Shown piece after piece: positions 44,749-53,262 of a stretch of DNA of 64,000 nt. Source of the stretch: Chloroflexota bacterium (GTDB lineage Bacteria > Chloroflexota > Anaerolineae > Aggregatilineales > Phototrophicaceae); assembly GCA_016223085.1 (NCBI GenBank), contig JACRPS010000003.1, positions 1,236,274 through 1,300,273 on the forward strand, given 5' to 3'. The position numbers were made by a program, and so were the translations under genes. The notes below the pieces were generated by a model. It saw nothing but the letters and a program-made list of their open reading frames with translations. It was not told the origin of the DNA and did not search any database. Each line of letters begins with the position of its first letter. Positions within the stretch are counted from its first letter, which is position 1.

Positions 44749-45700
44749 CCGCGTAATTCCCTTCGCGCCGCCACACATCCAGCATAAGCTCATAACGCGC
44801 CAGGCGCATCCCGGTGTAAATACAGTTGCTTGTTGAGAAGATATAGCCGTAATCGGGCATCCCGTGTTGAAGGGCATACCGTGCCGAGTCAATCACCTGC
44901 TCATCGGTGCCGGTGTCCAGCAGGCCGCAGTTGACGTTGCCGATCAGACACACTTTATCGCCGTACAGCCGCTTGACTTCCGCCATGTCCACGCCGCCCT
45001 GTGGGTCAAGCGAGTGCAGCGCGTGCGGATTGCAATCTACCAACTGGTCAATGATTGGCATGATGTTGCCGTCGGTATGTTTGATGACGTAAAAGCCGAG
45101 TTCGCGGTAGCCGGCAATCAACTGCCGCAGGTACGGCGTCACAAATTCGGCAAACAGCGCCGGGCTGAGGAACGGCCCGGTGTTAAAGCAGTAGTCGGTA
45201 CACAGGGCGCAGCCGTCCAGGCCGCCGTGCTGACGGTAACGATAGTGGCGCTCCAGGGCTTCGTCTACCGCTTGCTGCGCTTCGTCTTTCAGCGTTTGCG
45301 GTTCGTCGGCCAGCCGGTAGCAGAATTCTGCCATGTGATCGCCGTCGGGGATGCCCGGCGTCACGTCGGCGTGTTTCATCAGGAAATAAGTATCGCCGGT
45401 TTTGTGGCGGATGAGATCAATCAGCCGCATCGTTTCTTCCGGCACGCCGGGATTGGGATGCAGAAAAATGGCGCTGTGTTCGTAACGTTCGGCAGTAGCG
45501 ATATATAGGTCGGCCATGTCGCGGCGGTGCAAATCGCGCTCCTTCTCCTCCATCTGATGCCACTGTTCGTAATTGCGGTGCGACGGATGCACCTTGCCAA
45601 ACGCTTCCATCGTCAGGAAAAACACCAGTTCAAAATGGGGCACGCGCCCGGTAATCGGGCGGCGTTCCAGCGTGGCAATAAAGCGTTCACGGGGCTGCAT
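44729..45700 (-). CDS. Uroporphyrinogen decarboxylase (URO-D) family protein
   Basis: 323 aa from ATG 45700 (GGAAG just ahead); ATG 45745 would overlap the upstream gene. URO-D fold (TIM barrel) as in HemE and MtaA/MtbA-type methyltransferases. Typical stretches: MQPRERFIATLERR, IKHTDGNIMPIIDQLVD (HTDG), HSLDPQGGVDMAEVKRLYGDKV and IGNVNCGLLDTGT. HemE signatures (PxWxMRQAGR) are missing, so it is more likely a methyltransferase or demethylase relative. No corrinoid protein gene is adjacent. Confidence 0.85.
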   Translation of the reverse strand: MQPRERFIATLERRPITGRVPHFELVFFLTMEAFGKVHPSHRNYEQWHQMEEKERDLHRRDMADLYIATAERYEHSAIFLHPNPGVPEETMRLIDLIRHKTGDTYFLMKHADVTPGIPDGDHMAEFCYRLADEPQTLKDEAQQAVDEALERHYRYRQHGGLDGCALCTDYCFNTGPFLSPALFAEFVTPYLRQLIAGYRELGFYVIKHTDGNIMPIIDQLVDCNPHALHSLDPQGGVDMAEVKRLYGDKVCLIGNVNCGLLDTGTDEQVIDSARYALQHGMPDYGYIFSTSNCIYTGMRLARYELMLDVWRREGNYADENTNA

Positions 45701-45716
45701 CACTTCCACGTTACCT

Positions 45717-46163
45717 TTAGTGCGGGTGGGCGGACGGTTCGCCATTATAGAAGTCGTCGCGCCACCACTGAATATCTCTTATGGACGGTTCGGCGTGCAG
45801 GGCGGCATCCAGCGCCCGGCACAACATCAGCAGGTTTTCTTCGCGGGGACGCTTCAAGAACCGGCGCACCAGGTTAAAACCGGGTTCGTAGTTCACGGAC
45901 ACCATCCACTCAGCCCATTCCTGTCCAATGGTATCCTCAACAATTGCAATCGCCGTCCAGTACGGTTCATCATTGACGCGCGCCCAAAAGCCCCAGCCGT
46001 AATCCTCCTGAATCGGCTCGCTGACGACAAACGGCGGCTGTGGCAGTCGGGCAATCATCCAGGCGGCCACATCTTCGCCAAAACAAATGGGATTGATAAA
46101 ATGCGGTTTTACCACTTTATTTTCAAACAAATGCGTTTGAAAAGTCACGGACCGCTGCATCAT
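45717..46163 (-). CDS. Conserved-looking protein of unknown function
   Basis: 148 aa from ATG 46163, 6 bp after the asnB stop. W/D-rich: FGEDVAAWMIARLPQPPFVVSEPIQEDYGWGFWARVNDE, then WAEWMVSVNYEPGF, and a C-terminal helical part. The pattern suggests a small cytoplasmic alpha/beta protein. I do not recognise the family. Placed between asnB and the URO-D gene in one transcript. Confidence 0.7.
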   Translation of the reverse strand: MMQRSVTFQTHLFENKVVKPHFINPICFGEDVAAWMIARLPQPPFVVSEPIQEDYGWGFWARVNDEPYWTAIAIVEDTIGQEWAEWMVSVNYEPGFNLVRRFLKRPREENLLMLCRALDAALHAEPSIRDIQWWRDDFYNGEPSAHPH

Positions 46164-46168
46164 CAGGT

Positions 46169-48130
46169 TTACGATCCCGTGAATGTTACCGGCTTGATAA
46201 ACCGCTGCCCCCACAGTTCCAGCGTCAGCAGGCGGTAGATCACTTCGGTCTGCACCGTGCGCCGCCAGAAATGCTCCTTCAGCAGCGTGTCAAGCGCGGC
46301 GCGGTCGAACAGGCCGCTGATAAAGCTGTTCGGGTCGGTCAGCGCGACGCGAATGTGCGGGCTGAGGTCGTTATCAAACCAGTTCAGAATCGGCGTACCA
46401 AACGGCTGCTTCGGGCGTTCGAGCGCGAAGTCCGGCAGCAGGGGACGCATCGCCTCGCGCAGCATGACCTTGTTGCTGCGCATCCGCAGTTCGGAGGGCA
46501 CGCGGGCGGCGAATTTCAGCAGCACCGGGTCAAAAAACGGCACGCGGGCTTCCAGCGACGAGGCCATTGTCACCTTATCGGTATGCAGCAGGGCGTTGCC
46601 GGTCAGCCAGGTGTTGATGACCAGCGCCTGCGCCGTGTTGTACGGGTCGTCGCGCCAGCTTTTGGCGATGATCGCGGCGTAGGTGCGTTCCTTGTGCTGC
46701 GCCTGCCGCCACGCGTTCATCAGGTCGGCGCTGTACAGTTTGGCACGCAGCGCATCGCTGAACACCATGCCGTCAAACGACTGCATCCGCAAAATCGCTT
46801 CGTCGCGGGGCAGCGTGGCATGGCGCAGGCGCGGCAGATACGTCGGAATCGCGCCGATGACGCGGTAGCGTTTCATCGCCGGGTAGGTGCTTTCGACCGA
46901 GGCGAACACCCCGCCCAACGGCGTGATGAAGCGCCCCCACGATTCGCGCCGCGCCAGCATCGCCGGAATCGCCAGATGGTTGGGATAGCCACCAAAGAGT
47001 TCGTCGCCACCCAGGCCGGTCAGCACCACTTTCACGTGGCGTGCCGTATCCTCCGCCAGCAGCAGCAGCGAAATGGCCGACGGGTTGGCAATCGGCTCGT
47101 CATGGTGGTAAATCGCTTGCTCGAAGCCGCGCCACCAGTCATCGGCGGTAATCACCATTTCGTGATGGTCGGTCTTAAAGTGTTCCGCGATGCGTCGCGC
47201 ATGGAGCAGTTCGTTGTCCGGCGTGGGGGTGTCGTAGCCGACGGTATACGTCTGGACGCGCCCACCCGCTTCTTTCGACATCAGCGCCAGCATCGCCGCC
47301 GAGTCAATCCCGCCGCTGAGGAACAACCCCAACGGCACGTCGCTGCGCAGGTGCAGCCGCACCGAATCAGCCAGCAGGTCGCGCGCTTCCTGGAAGATGA
47401 GGCCGTCATTGGACGATTTGTAGGGGCGAACCGACGGTTCGCCCCTACCCGGATGTTCGCCAAATTCCCAAAACGGAACCAGCCGCGTGCTGCCCTTTTC
47501 CACCACGTAAGCGTGGCCGGGCGCAAGGCGGCGCACGCCCCGGAACAGCGTTTCCTCGCCAATCATGTAGCCGAAGCTGAGATAGGTATCCACCACGTCC
47601 AGATTGAGTTCGCGCGGCGCGGCGGGATCGGCGAACAGCGCCTTGACCTCGCTGGCGAAAAACAGCCTGCCGTCGCGTTCGTGCAGGTACAGCGGCTTCA
47701 TGCCGATGTGATCCACCGCCAGCACCAGCCGTTCGGCGGCGCTGTCCCACAGCGCGAAGGCGTACATGCCGCGCAGATGGCTGAACAGGTTCAGGCCGTA
47801 GTCTTCGTAGAGGTGAATGATCGTCTCGCCGTCGCCCTCGGTGTTGAAGCCGTGATTGCGGCGTCGGAGGTCGTGGCGCAGTTCGCGGTAGTTATAGATT
47901 TCGCCGTTAAACACCAGCGCAATGGTGCGCTGTTCGTTATATAGAGGCTGGTCGCTACCGGCCACGTCAATGATGCTCAGGCGGCGCATCCCCAGCGCCA
48001 CATCCGGCGAGTCGTAATAACCGTCGCCGTCCGGCCCGCGATGGCGTATCAGGTCTGCCATCTGCCGCACCAGCGCCGGGTCGGCGCGCCCCTGCTGTGA
48101 AATATCCATCATGCCGCAAATGCCGCACAT
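46169..48130 (-). CDS. asnB: Glutamine-hydrolysing asparagine synthetase with an in-frame repeat insert
   Basis: 653 aa. The nucleophile Cys is residue 2 (MCGICGMM). GATase site RHRGPDGDGYY, then NGEIYNYRELR and GDGETIIHLYEDYG. Synthetase domain PP-loop FLSGGIDSAAMLALM, and VLTGLGGDELFGGYPNHLA. ATP-dependent transfer of the amide from glutamine. In the linker between the two domains (residues about 228-237) the palindrome copy 18 is translated as GRGEPSVRPYK. It may serve capsule or glycan pathways, as AsnB paralogues often sit with glycosyltransferases; here with the large membrane protein. Confidence 0.93.
   Translation of the reverse strand: MCGICGMMDISQQGRADPALVRQMADLIRHRGPDGDGYYDSPDVALGMRRLSIIDVAGSDQPLYNEQRTIALVFNGEIYNYRELRHDLRRRNHGFNTEGDGETIIHLYEDYGLNLFSHLRGMYAFALWDSAAERLVLAVDHIGMKPLYLHERDGRLFFASEVKALFADPAAPRELNLDVVDTYLSFGYMIGEETLFRGVRRLAPGHAYVVEKGSTRLVPFWEFGEHPGRGEPSVRPYKSSNDGLIFQEARDLLADSVRLHLRSDVPLGLFLSGGIDSAAMLALMSKEAGGRVQTYTVGYDTPTPDNELLHARRIAEHFKTDHHEMVITADDWWRGFEQAIYHHDEPIANPSAISLLLLAEDTARHVKVVLTGLGGDELFGGYPNHLAIPAMLARRESWGRFITPLGGVFASVESTYPAMKRYRVIGAIPTYLPRLRHATLPRDEAILRMQSFDGMVFSDALRAKLYSADLMNAWRQAQHKERTYAAIIAKSWRDDPYNTAQALVINTWLTGNALLHTDKVTMASSLEARVPFFDPVLLKFAARVPSELRMRSNKVMLREAMRPLLPDFALERPKQPFGTPILNWFDNDLSPHIRVALTDPNSFISGLFDRAALDTLLKEHFWRRTVQTEVIYRLLTLELWGQRFIKPVTFTGS
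47420..47448. repeat. Palindrome copy 18, inserted in frame in asnB
   Basis: Arms GTAGGGGCGAACC and GGTTCGCCCCTAC: the same as the intergenic copies 9 and 12, but here within a coding region. Confidence 0.92.
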
Positions 48131-48300
48131 CGTGTACCTTCAACATCGGATTTGGAGAACCCCATTGTAACATCCACCCGCCGGTTGTGGTACGGGGCGG
48201 CGGGCAAACGGTGTCTGTAGCTTTCACTCCGTTGACAAACCGCGCTCATCATTTCTATCATGGGGGTTGTTTATCCGCCCTGTAGAAATGATTAAAAAAC

Positions 48301-50223
48301 ATGCCTGACGCCAACTGGTATTCCCGCGAAGCGCGGCGCGCACTCCAACGGCTGCTGCCGCGCGTTGCTCCCGTGACCGGTGACGACCCGGTGTTTATCG
48401 CCCGCGCCGAACAGTATTTCCCGACGATCTTCCGCCTGCTGTACGACCTGTACGGCTCGCACTACGACTTTTTCTACTGGCTGGAGCAGATTTTGCTGTC
48501 GGCGGCGCAAATGGTCGCCGACCGTCCCGCCGACCTGAAGGCGCTCGACCGCCAGCGCGAGGCCGACCCAACCTGGTTCCAGTCGGAAAAGATGCTCGGC
48601 GGCGTGTGTTACGTGGACTTGTTCGCCGGCGACCTGGACGGCATCCGGTCGAAAATCCCGTACTTCCGCGAACTGGGGCTGACCTACCTGCACCTGATGC
48701 CGCTGTTCCTCGCGCCGGAAGGCGACAACGACGGCGGTTATGCCGTCAGTGACTTCCGCCGCGTCGCACCGGCGTTGGGCACAATGGAGCAGTTGGCCGA
48801 CCTGGCGCGGGACTTTCGCGCCGAGGGCATCAGCCTGGTGCTGGACTTCGTGTTTAACCATACCTCGAACGAGCACGAGTGGGCGCGGCGGGCGCTGGCA
48901 GGCGACGAGGAATTCCAGAATTACTACTATATGTTCGAAGACCGGACGCTGCCCGACCAGTACGAGCGTACCCTGCGCGAAATCTTCCCGGAGCAGGCGC
49001 CAGGTAATTTCACCTACCAGCCACGTATCTTCAAGTGGGTGTGGACGACCTTCCACCGCTACCAGTGGGATTTAAACTACAGCAATCCCGCCGTGTTTAA
49101 CGCCATGCTGAACGAGATGCTGTTCCTAGCGAACCAGGGCGTCGAGGTACTGCGGCTGGACGCGGTCGCCTTCATCTGGAAGCAGATGGGCACAAGCTGC
49201 GAAAACCTGCCGCAGGCGCACTGGATTATCCGCGCCTTTAACGCGCTGGTGAAGATCGCCGCGCCGGCCATGATCTTTAAGTCGGAGGCGATTGTTCACC
49301 CGGACGCGGTGATGAGTTACATCAGCCCGGAGGAAGCGCCCATTTCGTACAACCCGACGCTGATGGCGCTGCTGTGGGAGGCCATCGCCACGCGCGACGT
49401 GAAGCTGCTGCGCCATTCGATGGAGAAACGGTTCGCGCTGCCGCCCGGCACAGCCTGGGTGAATTACATCCGCTCGCACGATGACATCGGCTGGACATTC
49501 GCGGACGAGGACGCCGCCGAATTGTGGATGAACGGCTTCGATCACCGCCAGTTTTTGAACCGCTTTTACACCGGCCAGTTCCCCGGCAGTTTTGCCAAAG
49601 GCGTGCCGTTTAACTTCAACCCGGTCACGCTCGATACCCGCATCTGTGGCACGGCGGCCTCGCTGGTGGGCGTCGAACAGGCGCTTGACGTGGGCAATCC
49701 GACGCTACTCGACCACGCTATCGCGCGGCTGGTGCTGATCTACGGCGTGGCGATCAGCGCCGGCGGGATTCCACTGATTTACCTGGGGGATGAAATCGCC
49801 ACGCTCAACGATTACGGCTACCGGAACGACCCCGCCAAGGCCGACGACAGCCGTTGGGCGCACCGTCCGCGCTTCGACTGGGTACGCGCCGAACGGCGGC
49901 ACGACCCGACGACGGTTGAGGGGCAGGTGTTCCAGTGGCTGGTATATCTCGTCAGCCTGCGCCAGCAAAACGAGGCGTTTGGCAGCGGTAACACTATCTT
50001 TCTTGACACCGGCAACACGCATGTGCTGGGCTACATCTGCGGCGGGCAGGTGCTGGCGCTGGCGAACTTCACCGAACGGCGGCAGTCCGTTGACCGGCGG
50101 GCGCTGACCGGGCGCATCCATCTGCCAGACGCCGCTTATGACCTGGTGAGCCGGCAGGACATCCCACTCGCCGGAGAGATCACACTGGAGCCATACCGCT
50201 TCGTATGGCTGAAAATCGGGTAA
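48301..50223 (+). CDS. Amylosucrase (GH13 subfamily 4)
   Basis: 640 aa. Helical N-domain (VFIARAEQYFPTIFRLLYDLYG), then the (beta/alpha)8 barrel: CYVDLFAGDLDGIRSKIPYFRELG, VLDFVFNHTSNEHEWA, nucleophile Asp in EVLRLDAVAFIWKQMG, acid Glu in FKSEAIVHP and Asp in RSHDDIGWTFAD. YHRYQWDLNY-like segment (FHRYQWDLNYSNP) is typical of amylosucrase. Makes alpha-1,4-glucan from sucrose, releasing fructose; sucrose hydrolase is the alternative. No signal peptide, so cytoplasmic. Confidence 0.93.
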   Translation: MPDANWYSREARRALQRLLPRVAPVTGDDPVFIARAEQYFPTIFRLLYDLYGSHYDFFYWLEQILLSAAQMVADRPADLKALDRQREADPTWFQSEKMLGGVCYVDLFAGDLDGIRSKIPYFRELGLTYLHLMPLFLAPEGDNDGGYAVSDFRRVAPALGTMEQLADLARDFRAEGISLVLDFVFNHTSNEHEWARRALAGDEEFQNYYYMFEDRTLPDQYERTLREIFPEQAPGNFTYQPRIFKWVWTTFHRYQWDLNYSNPAVFNAMLNEMLFLANQGVEVLRLDAVAFIWKQMGTSCENLPQAHWIIRAFNALVKIAAPAMIFKSEAIVHPDAVMSYISPEEAPISYNPTLMALLWEAIATRDVKLLRHSMEKRFALPPGTAWVNYIRSHDDIGWTFADEDAAELWMNGFDHRQFLNRFYTGQFPGSFAKGVPFNFNPVTLDTRICGTAASLVGVEQALDVGNPTLLDHAIARLVLIYGVAISAGGIPLIYLGDEIATLNDYGYRNDPAKADDSRWAHRPRFDWVRAERRHDPTTVEGQVFQWLVYLVSLRQQNEAFGSGNTIFLDTGNTHVLGYICGGQVLALANFTERRQSVDRRALTGRIHLPDAAYDLVSRQDIPLAGEITLEPYRFVWLKIG

Positions 50224-50228
50224 TATCC

Positions 50229-50258
50229 GTAGGGGCATGGCGCTGCCACGTCCCCTGC
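50229..50258. repeat. Dispersed ~29-bp palindrome, copy 19 (degenerate)
   Basis: Arms GTAGGGGCATGGC and GCCACGTCCCCTGC, with mismatches; follows the amylosucrase gene. Confidence 0.7.
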
Positions 50259-50270
50259 GTGCCCAGCGCC

Positions 50271-50402
50271 GCCAGAGGCTGGAAGCTCTCTGGCTGACCC
50301 TTTATGGTCAGCCTGCAGCGGGCTGAACAACATGCTAACTCGTCTTTCCAGCCACCTCCGGGTGGCTTCTTCGTTCAGCCGGACGACTTCCAGCGTCCGG
50401 CA
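50271..50402. repeat. Series of hairpins including two-hairpin module copy B
   Basis: GCCAGAG/CTCTGGC; GGCTGACC/GGTCAGCC (50293-50314); GCCACC/GGTGGC (50351-50366); CCGGACG/CGTCCGG (50379-50400). The last two reproduce the order of the module at 23837-23895. Together they could block transcription from both sides. Confidence 0.65.
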
Positions 50403-50425
50403 ACGCAGACTTGTATCTGCTCACC

Positions 50426-51058
50426 TTACGGAAGGCTGCCTCCCCCACCGCAGCGCGTCAGTCCCATCAGGGAAAAGGCGGCAGGCGCGAAGGCAGCCGG
50501 TAGATCGGTCAGCCAGAGGAGCGTGACCGGCGCCGACCATAGCGCTCGCGCCGGCGCGCCGCACGGCAGTTCAACCTGCACCAGCAGCGATTGATCGCGG
50601 TAGACCAGATCAAGGTACACGCGGTCGCCGTACTGCATCCGGCGCACGTCGTCCGGCACGCCCAACAGCAGCCACAGTTCGCCCAACCGGATACGGGTCG
50701 CCAGCCGGATGCTGGTCACGGTGTTGTAATCAATCCGCACGGTATTATTGGCTGGGGCAACCGGCGCGTCCGGCGGCTGCTCCGCCCACTGCCAGTTCAG
50801 CCAGCCGTCGGCGCGGCTGAAGTTAATGACCGACTCCACATTGGCCGTCCAGGGGTGCGCCAGCAGCAGCCGCAGCGCGTCAGCAGCGCTGGTGATCTTA
50901 GGGCGGATGCCGAACCAGCAGGGCGCGGGACAGCCCGGCGGCGGCAGGAGGAACGCGCTGATGGCGCGGCGATCAACCGGCAGCAGCCGTAGGCCGCTGA
51001 TAGCGGTGGCGAGTCCGGCGGTCAGCAGCAGCGCGCCGAACAGCAGGCGGCGCATCAT
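50426..51058 (-). CDS. Tandem paralogue 3 with PPPGCPAPCWxGIR motif
   Basis: 210 aa, start ATG 51058 overlapping the stop of the upstream paralogue (ATGA). N-terminal membrane anchor (LLFGALLLTAGLATAISGL), then LLPPPGCPAPCWFGIRPKIT, ADALRLLLAHPW, and WLNWQWAEQ. Two cysteines in C-x-x-x-C. The remainder is beta-rich with RIRLGELWLLLGVPDD. Probably exported and anchored to the membrane. Function unknown; the family seems lineage-specific. Confidence 0.75.
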   Translation of the reverse strand: MMRRLLFGALLLTAGLATAISGLRLLPVDRRAISAFLLPPPGCPAPCWFGIRPKITSAADALRLLLAHPWTANVESVINFSRADGWLNWQWAEQPPDAPVAPANNTVRIDYNTVTSIRLATRIRLGELWLLLGVPDDVRRMQYGDRVYLDLVYRDQSLLVQVELPCGAPARALWSAPVTLLWLTDLPAAFAPAAFSLMGLTRCGGGGSLP

Positions 51059-51666
51059 GCGTCGCAGGTGGCGGCGTGCGGCAGACGCGTCCGCAGTCCG
51101 CCCGACTCCAGCCGGTGCGTCCAGAAGATCATCACCGGCTCAAACCAGCGGCGTTTCACCGGCACGCCGCAGGCCAGCTTGAATTTCACCAGAAACGACG
51201 CAGCGAGATAGGCATTGTCCAGATAAACCGTCCGGTCGAGCACATCCTGCTTCGTCCAGTCCGGCCCGCCCAGCGCCAGCAGCAGATCGCCATAGCGGAT
51301 ACGTGTCATGATGCTGATATTCTGTACGGTGCTGTAGTAGATGCCAACGCTGTCCTGCCCGGAGCGCGCGGTAAGCGGCGGCTGGCTGCCGTTCCACTGC
51401 CAGGTAATCCAGCCGTTGCCATACCCCAGATAAAACTGCGGCTGGATACTCTCTACCCAGGGATTGTCCCGCAGCAGGCGCAGCACGGCATCGGTATTGG
51501 TGATACCGGGGCGGATGCCCTGCCAGCACGGGGCGGGACAGCCGGGCGGTGGCAGCAAAAACTGGCGGATGGCACTGCCATCGTACGGACGAGCGCGAAT
51601 GAGGCCAACCGTGATAGTGAAGCCGATCACCAGCGCCAGCGCCAGCCGCAGCAGCCAACGAACCAC
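51055..51666 (-). CDS. Tandem paralogue 2 with PPPGCPAPCWxGIR motif
   Basis: 203 aa from GTG 51666, chosen because GAGGAGG lies 5 nt upstream; the in-frame ATG at 51714 would overlap paralogue 1. Membrane anchor LLRLALALVIGFTITVGLI, then LLPPPGCPAPCWQGIRPGIT, AVLRLLRDNPWVES, GWITWQWNG, and TRIRYGDLLLALGGPDW. A third cysteine lies in FKLACGVPV, as in paralogues 1 and 3 (VPCPL, LPCGAP). Confidence 0.75.
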   Translation of the reverse strand: MVRWLLRLALALVIGFTITVGLIRARPYDGSAIRQFLLPPPGCPAPCWQGIRPGITNTDAVLRLLRDNPWVESIQPQFYLGYGNGWITWQWNGSQPPLTARSGQDSVGIYYSTVQNISIMTRIRYGDLLLALGGPDWTKQDVLDRTVYLDNAYLAASFLVKFKLACGVPVKRRWFEPVMIFWTHRLESGGLRTRLPHAATCDA

Positions 51667-51676
51667 CCCCGCCTCC

Positions 51677-52312
51677 TCAGCACACATTCCGGCGAAACCA
51701 GCCGGTGAGATCATACGGATTGTAGGGAATCATGAGTTCATCAAAAAACTGGATCACCACCGGCTCGTTCCAGAAGTCAGCCGGGCGCAGCGGGCAGGGC
51801 ACGGTGATCTGCGCCAGCAGCGAGGCGTCCGGGTAAACTGCCTGCGATACAATCACCGGATGCGTGCCGACAAAATCACCTTCGACCCGGAATGCACCCA
51901 GCGGCGGGTTGTGCAGCAGCAGCCACAGGTCACCAAAAGCGATGCGTGTTTGCACGCGGACGAACTGTACGACGTGGCCGCGCACCCACAGTGACGCCAG
52001 CCGGTCGGTGCTCATCCAGGCCGGCTGCTGGCCGTTCCACTCCCAGCCGATATAGCCGCGCTGGGTCGCGCCGAAGCGTTCCGACAGGATGACGTGGTCT
52101 ACCCAGGGGTGCTGGTCCAGCCATTCAACCGCCTGACTGGTGGTCATGCGCCCCAGGCGAATACCCATAAAACAGGGCGGCGAACAGTTATCCGGCGGTG
52201 ACAGAAACGCGCGCAGCCCGCTATCGTCGTAGGGCCGCGCGCGGATAGCGCCGATGGCAGCGGCGAACAGCAGCGTGAGCGCCAGGGACGGGATGAGGAG
52301 AAGGCGAGTCAT
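51677..52312 (-). CDS. Tandem paralogue 1 with PPDNCSPPCFMGIR motif
   Basis: 211 aa from ATG 52312. Membrane anchor (LLLIPSLALTLLFAAAIGAI), then FLSPPDNCSPPCFMGIRLG, AVEWLDQHPWVDHV, GYIGWEWNGQQP and TRIAFGDLWLLLHNPP. First of three genes in an operon; it ends TGA and the next ribosome site follows within 2 nt. The shared start RARPYDDS links it to paralogue 2 (RARPYDGS). Confidence 0.75.
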   Translation of the reverse strand: MTRLLLIPSLALTLLFAAAIGAIRARPYDDSGLRAFLSPPDNCSPPCFMGIRLGRMTTSQAVEWLDQHPWVDHVILSERFGATQRGYIGWEWNGQQPAWMSTDRLASLWVRGHVVQFVRVQTRIAFGDLWLLLHNPPLGAFRVEGDFVGTHPVIVSQAVYPDASLLAQITVPCPLRPADFWNEPVVIQFFDELMIPYNPYDLTGWFRRNVC

Positions 52313-52458
52313 TGCTACCAGTAAAACAGCGAACGGTAACGCTATTCTACAGTTTACGACCATTCCCGCCAATTTTTCCGCCTGGGGTCACTCTAACGGA
52401 ATTTCACGCTTTGCTGGCGCATACTGGTCGTTTGATGTTCTGCCATATGGAGGCGATC

Positions 52459-53259
52459 ATGACCGCAATCACCCGTTTCAGTCTGCTCATCTTCCTTCTG
52501 GCGGAGACTACTGTGCTGGCAAGCGCGGCGGTGGCCCAACCGGAGACGGACGACGACCCTGCCGCGCAGCAAATCCTGGCACACCTCAACGCCTGGCGAT
52601 TGGAAGCGGGCGTACCGCCCCTAAAGCCGAATGATACGCTGGTCGCTCTGGCGCTGGCACAGGCTGTGTATCTTAGTACTTTAACCGATATTCCAGGCGG
52701 TAATGCGATGCACTTGGGGCCAGATGGGGAAACCCCGCGTGAACGGGCGGTGCAGCCGCCGTTTAACTGGCCGTCCTACGGTGGCGGGGCAACCGGAGCG
52801 GCCATCGCGGAAGTTGGCATGATCGGTCGGTCTGAAAGCGCGCTGGAATTCTGGCGCCGCTCGGAAATTCACACTCGGACGATTACTCACCCGGGGATGC
52901 GGGAAGTTGGCGTGGCGGCGGTGCCCCACCAGTGGGGGCACATCTATATCGTCGTGCTGGGCAGCCGACCCGATGTGCTGCCGGCGCTGTTCGACCCGCG
53001 CAGCCAGCAGCTTTATCTGACGCAGGACGTGTGGAAGTATGGGCCGGGCTTCGTGCCGCCGATGCAGATACGCTTTCTGGACGAAAACGGCGACCCACTG
53101 ACTGACTGGCAGGACTGGCAGCCGAGCCTACCCCTGCCAGAAGGTGTGAGCAGCCGGTTCTACGTCCAGTACCATGACGGCAGCCGCGAAATCACGACCG
53201 AAGTTGATCTGGAGCGCGATTACATTATCCTACCGGAGTACCTGCCGCCCGCGCCATAA
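52459..53259 (+). CDS. Secreted CAP (SCP/PR-1-like) domain protein
   Basis: 266 aa from ATG 52459 (GGAGG 5 nt upstream). Signal peptide (LLIFLLAETTVLASAAVAQ). CAP features: ILAHLNAWRLEAGVPPLKPND, LVALALAQAVYLSTL (helix 1), HLGPDGETPRERA, and ITHPGMREVGVAAVPHQWGHIYIVVLG (the H-x-x-x-x-x-x-G-V-G and Y-I-V patterns). The C-terminal 90 residues form a beta domain. Extracellular. No enzyme function is known for most bacterial CAP proteins. Confidence 0.85.
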   Translation: MTAITRFSLLIFLLAETTVLASAAVAQPETDDDPAAQQILAHLNAWRLEAGVPPLKPNDTLVALALAQAVYLSTLTDIPGGNAMHLGPDGETPRERAVQPPFNWPSYGGGATGAAIAEVGMIGRSESALEFWRRSEIHTRTITHPGMREVGVAAVPHQWGHIYIVVLGSRPDVLPALFDPRSQQLYLTQDVWKYGPGFVPPMQIRFLDENGDPLTDWQDWQPSLPLPEGVSSRFYVQYHDGSREITTEVDLERDYIILPEYLPPAP

Positions 53260-53262
53260 CCG

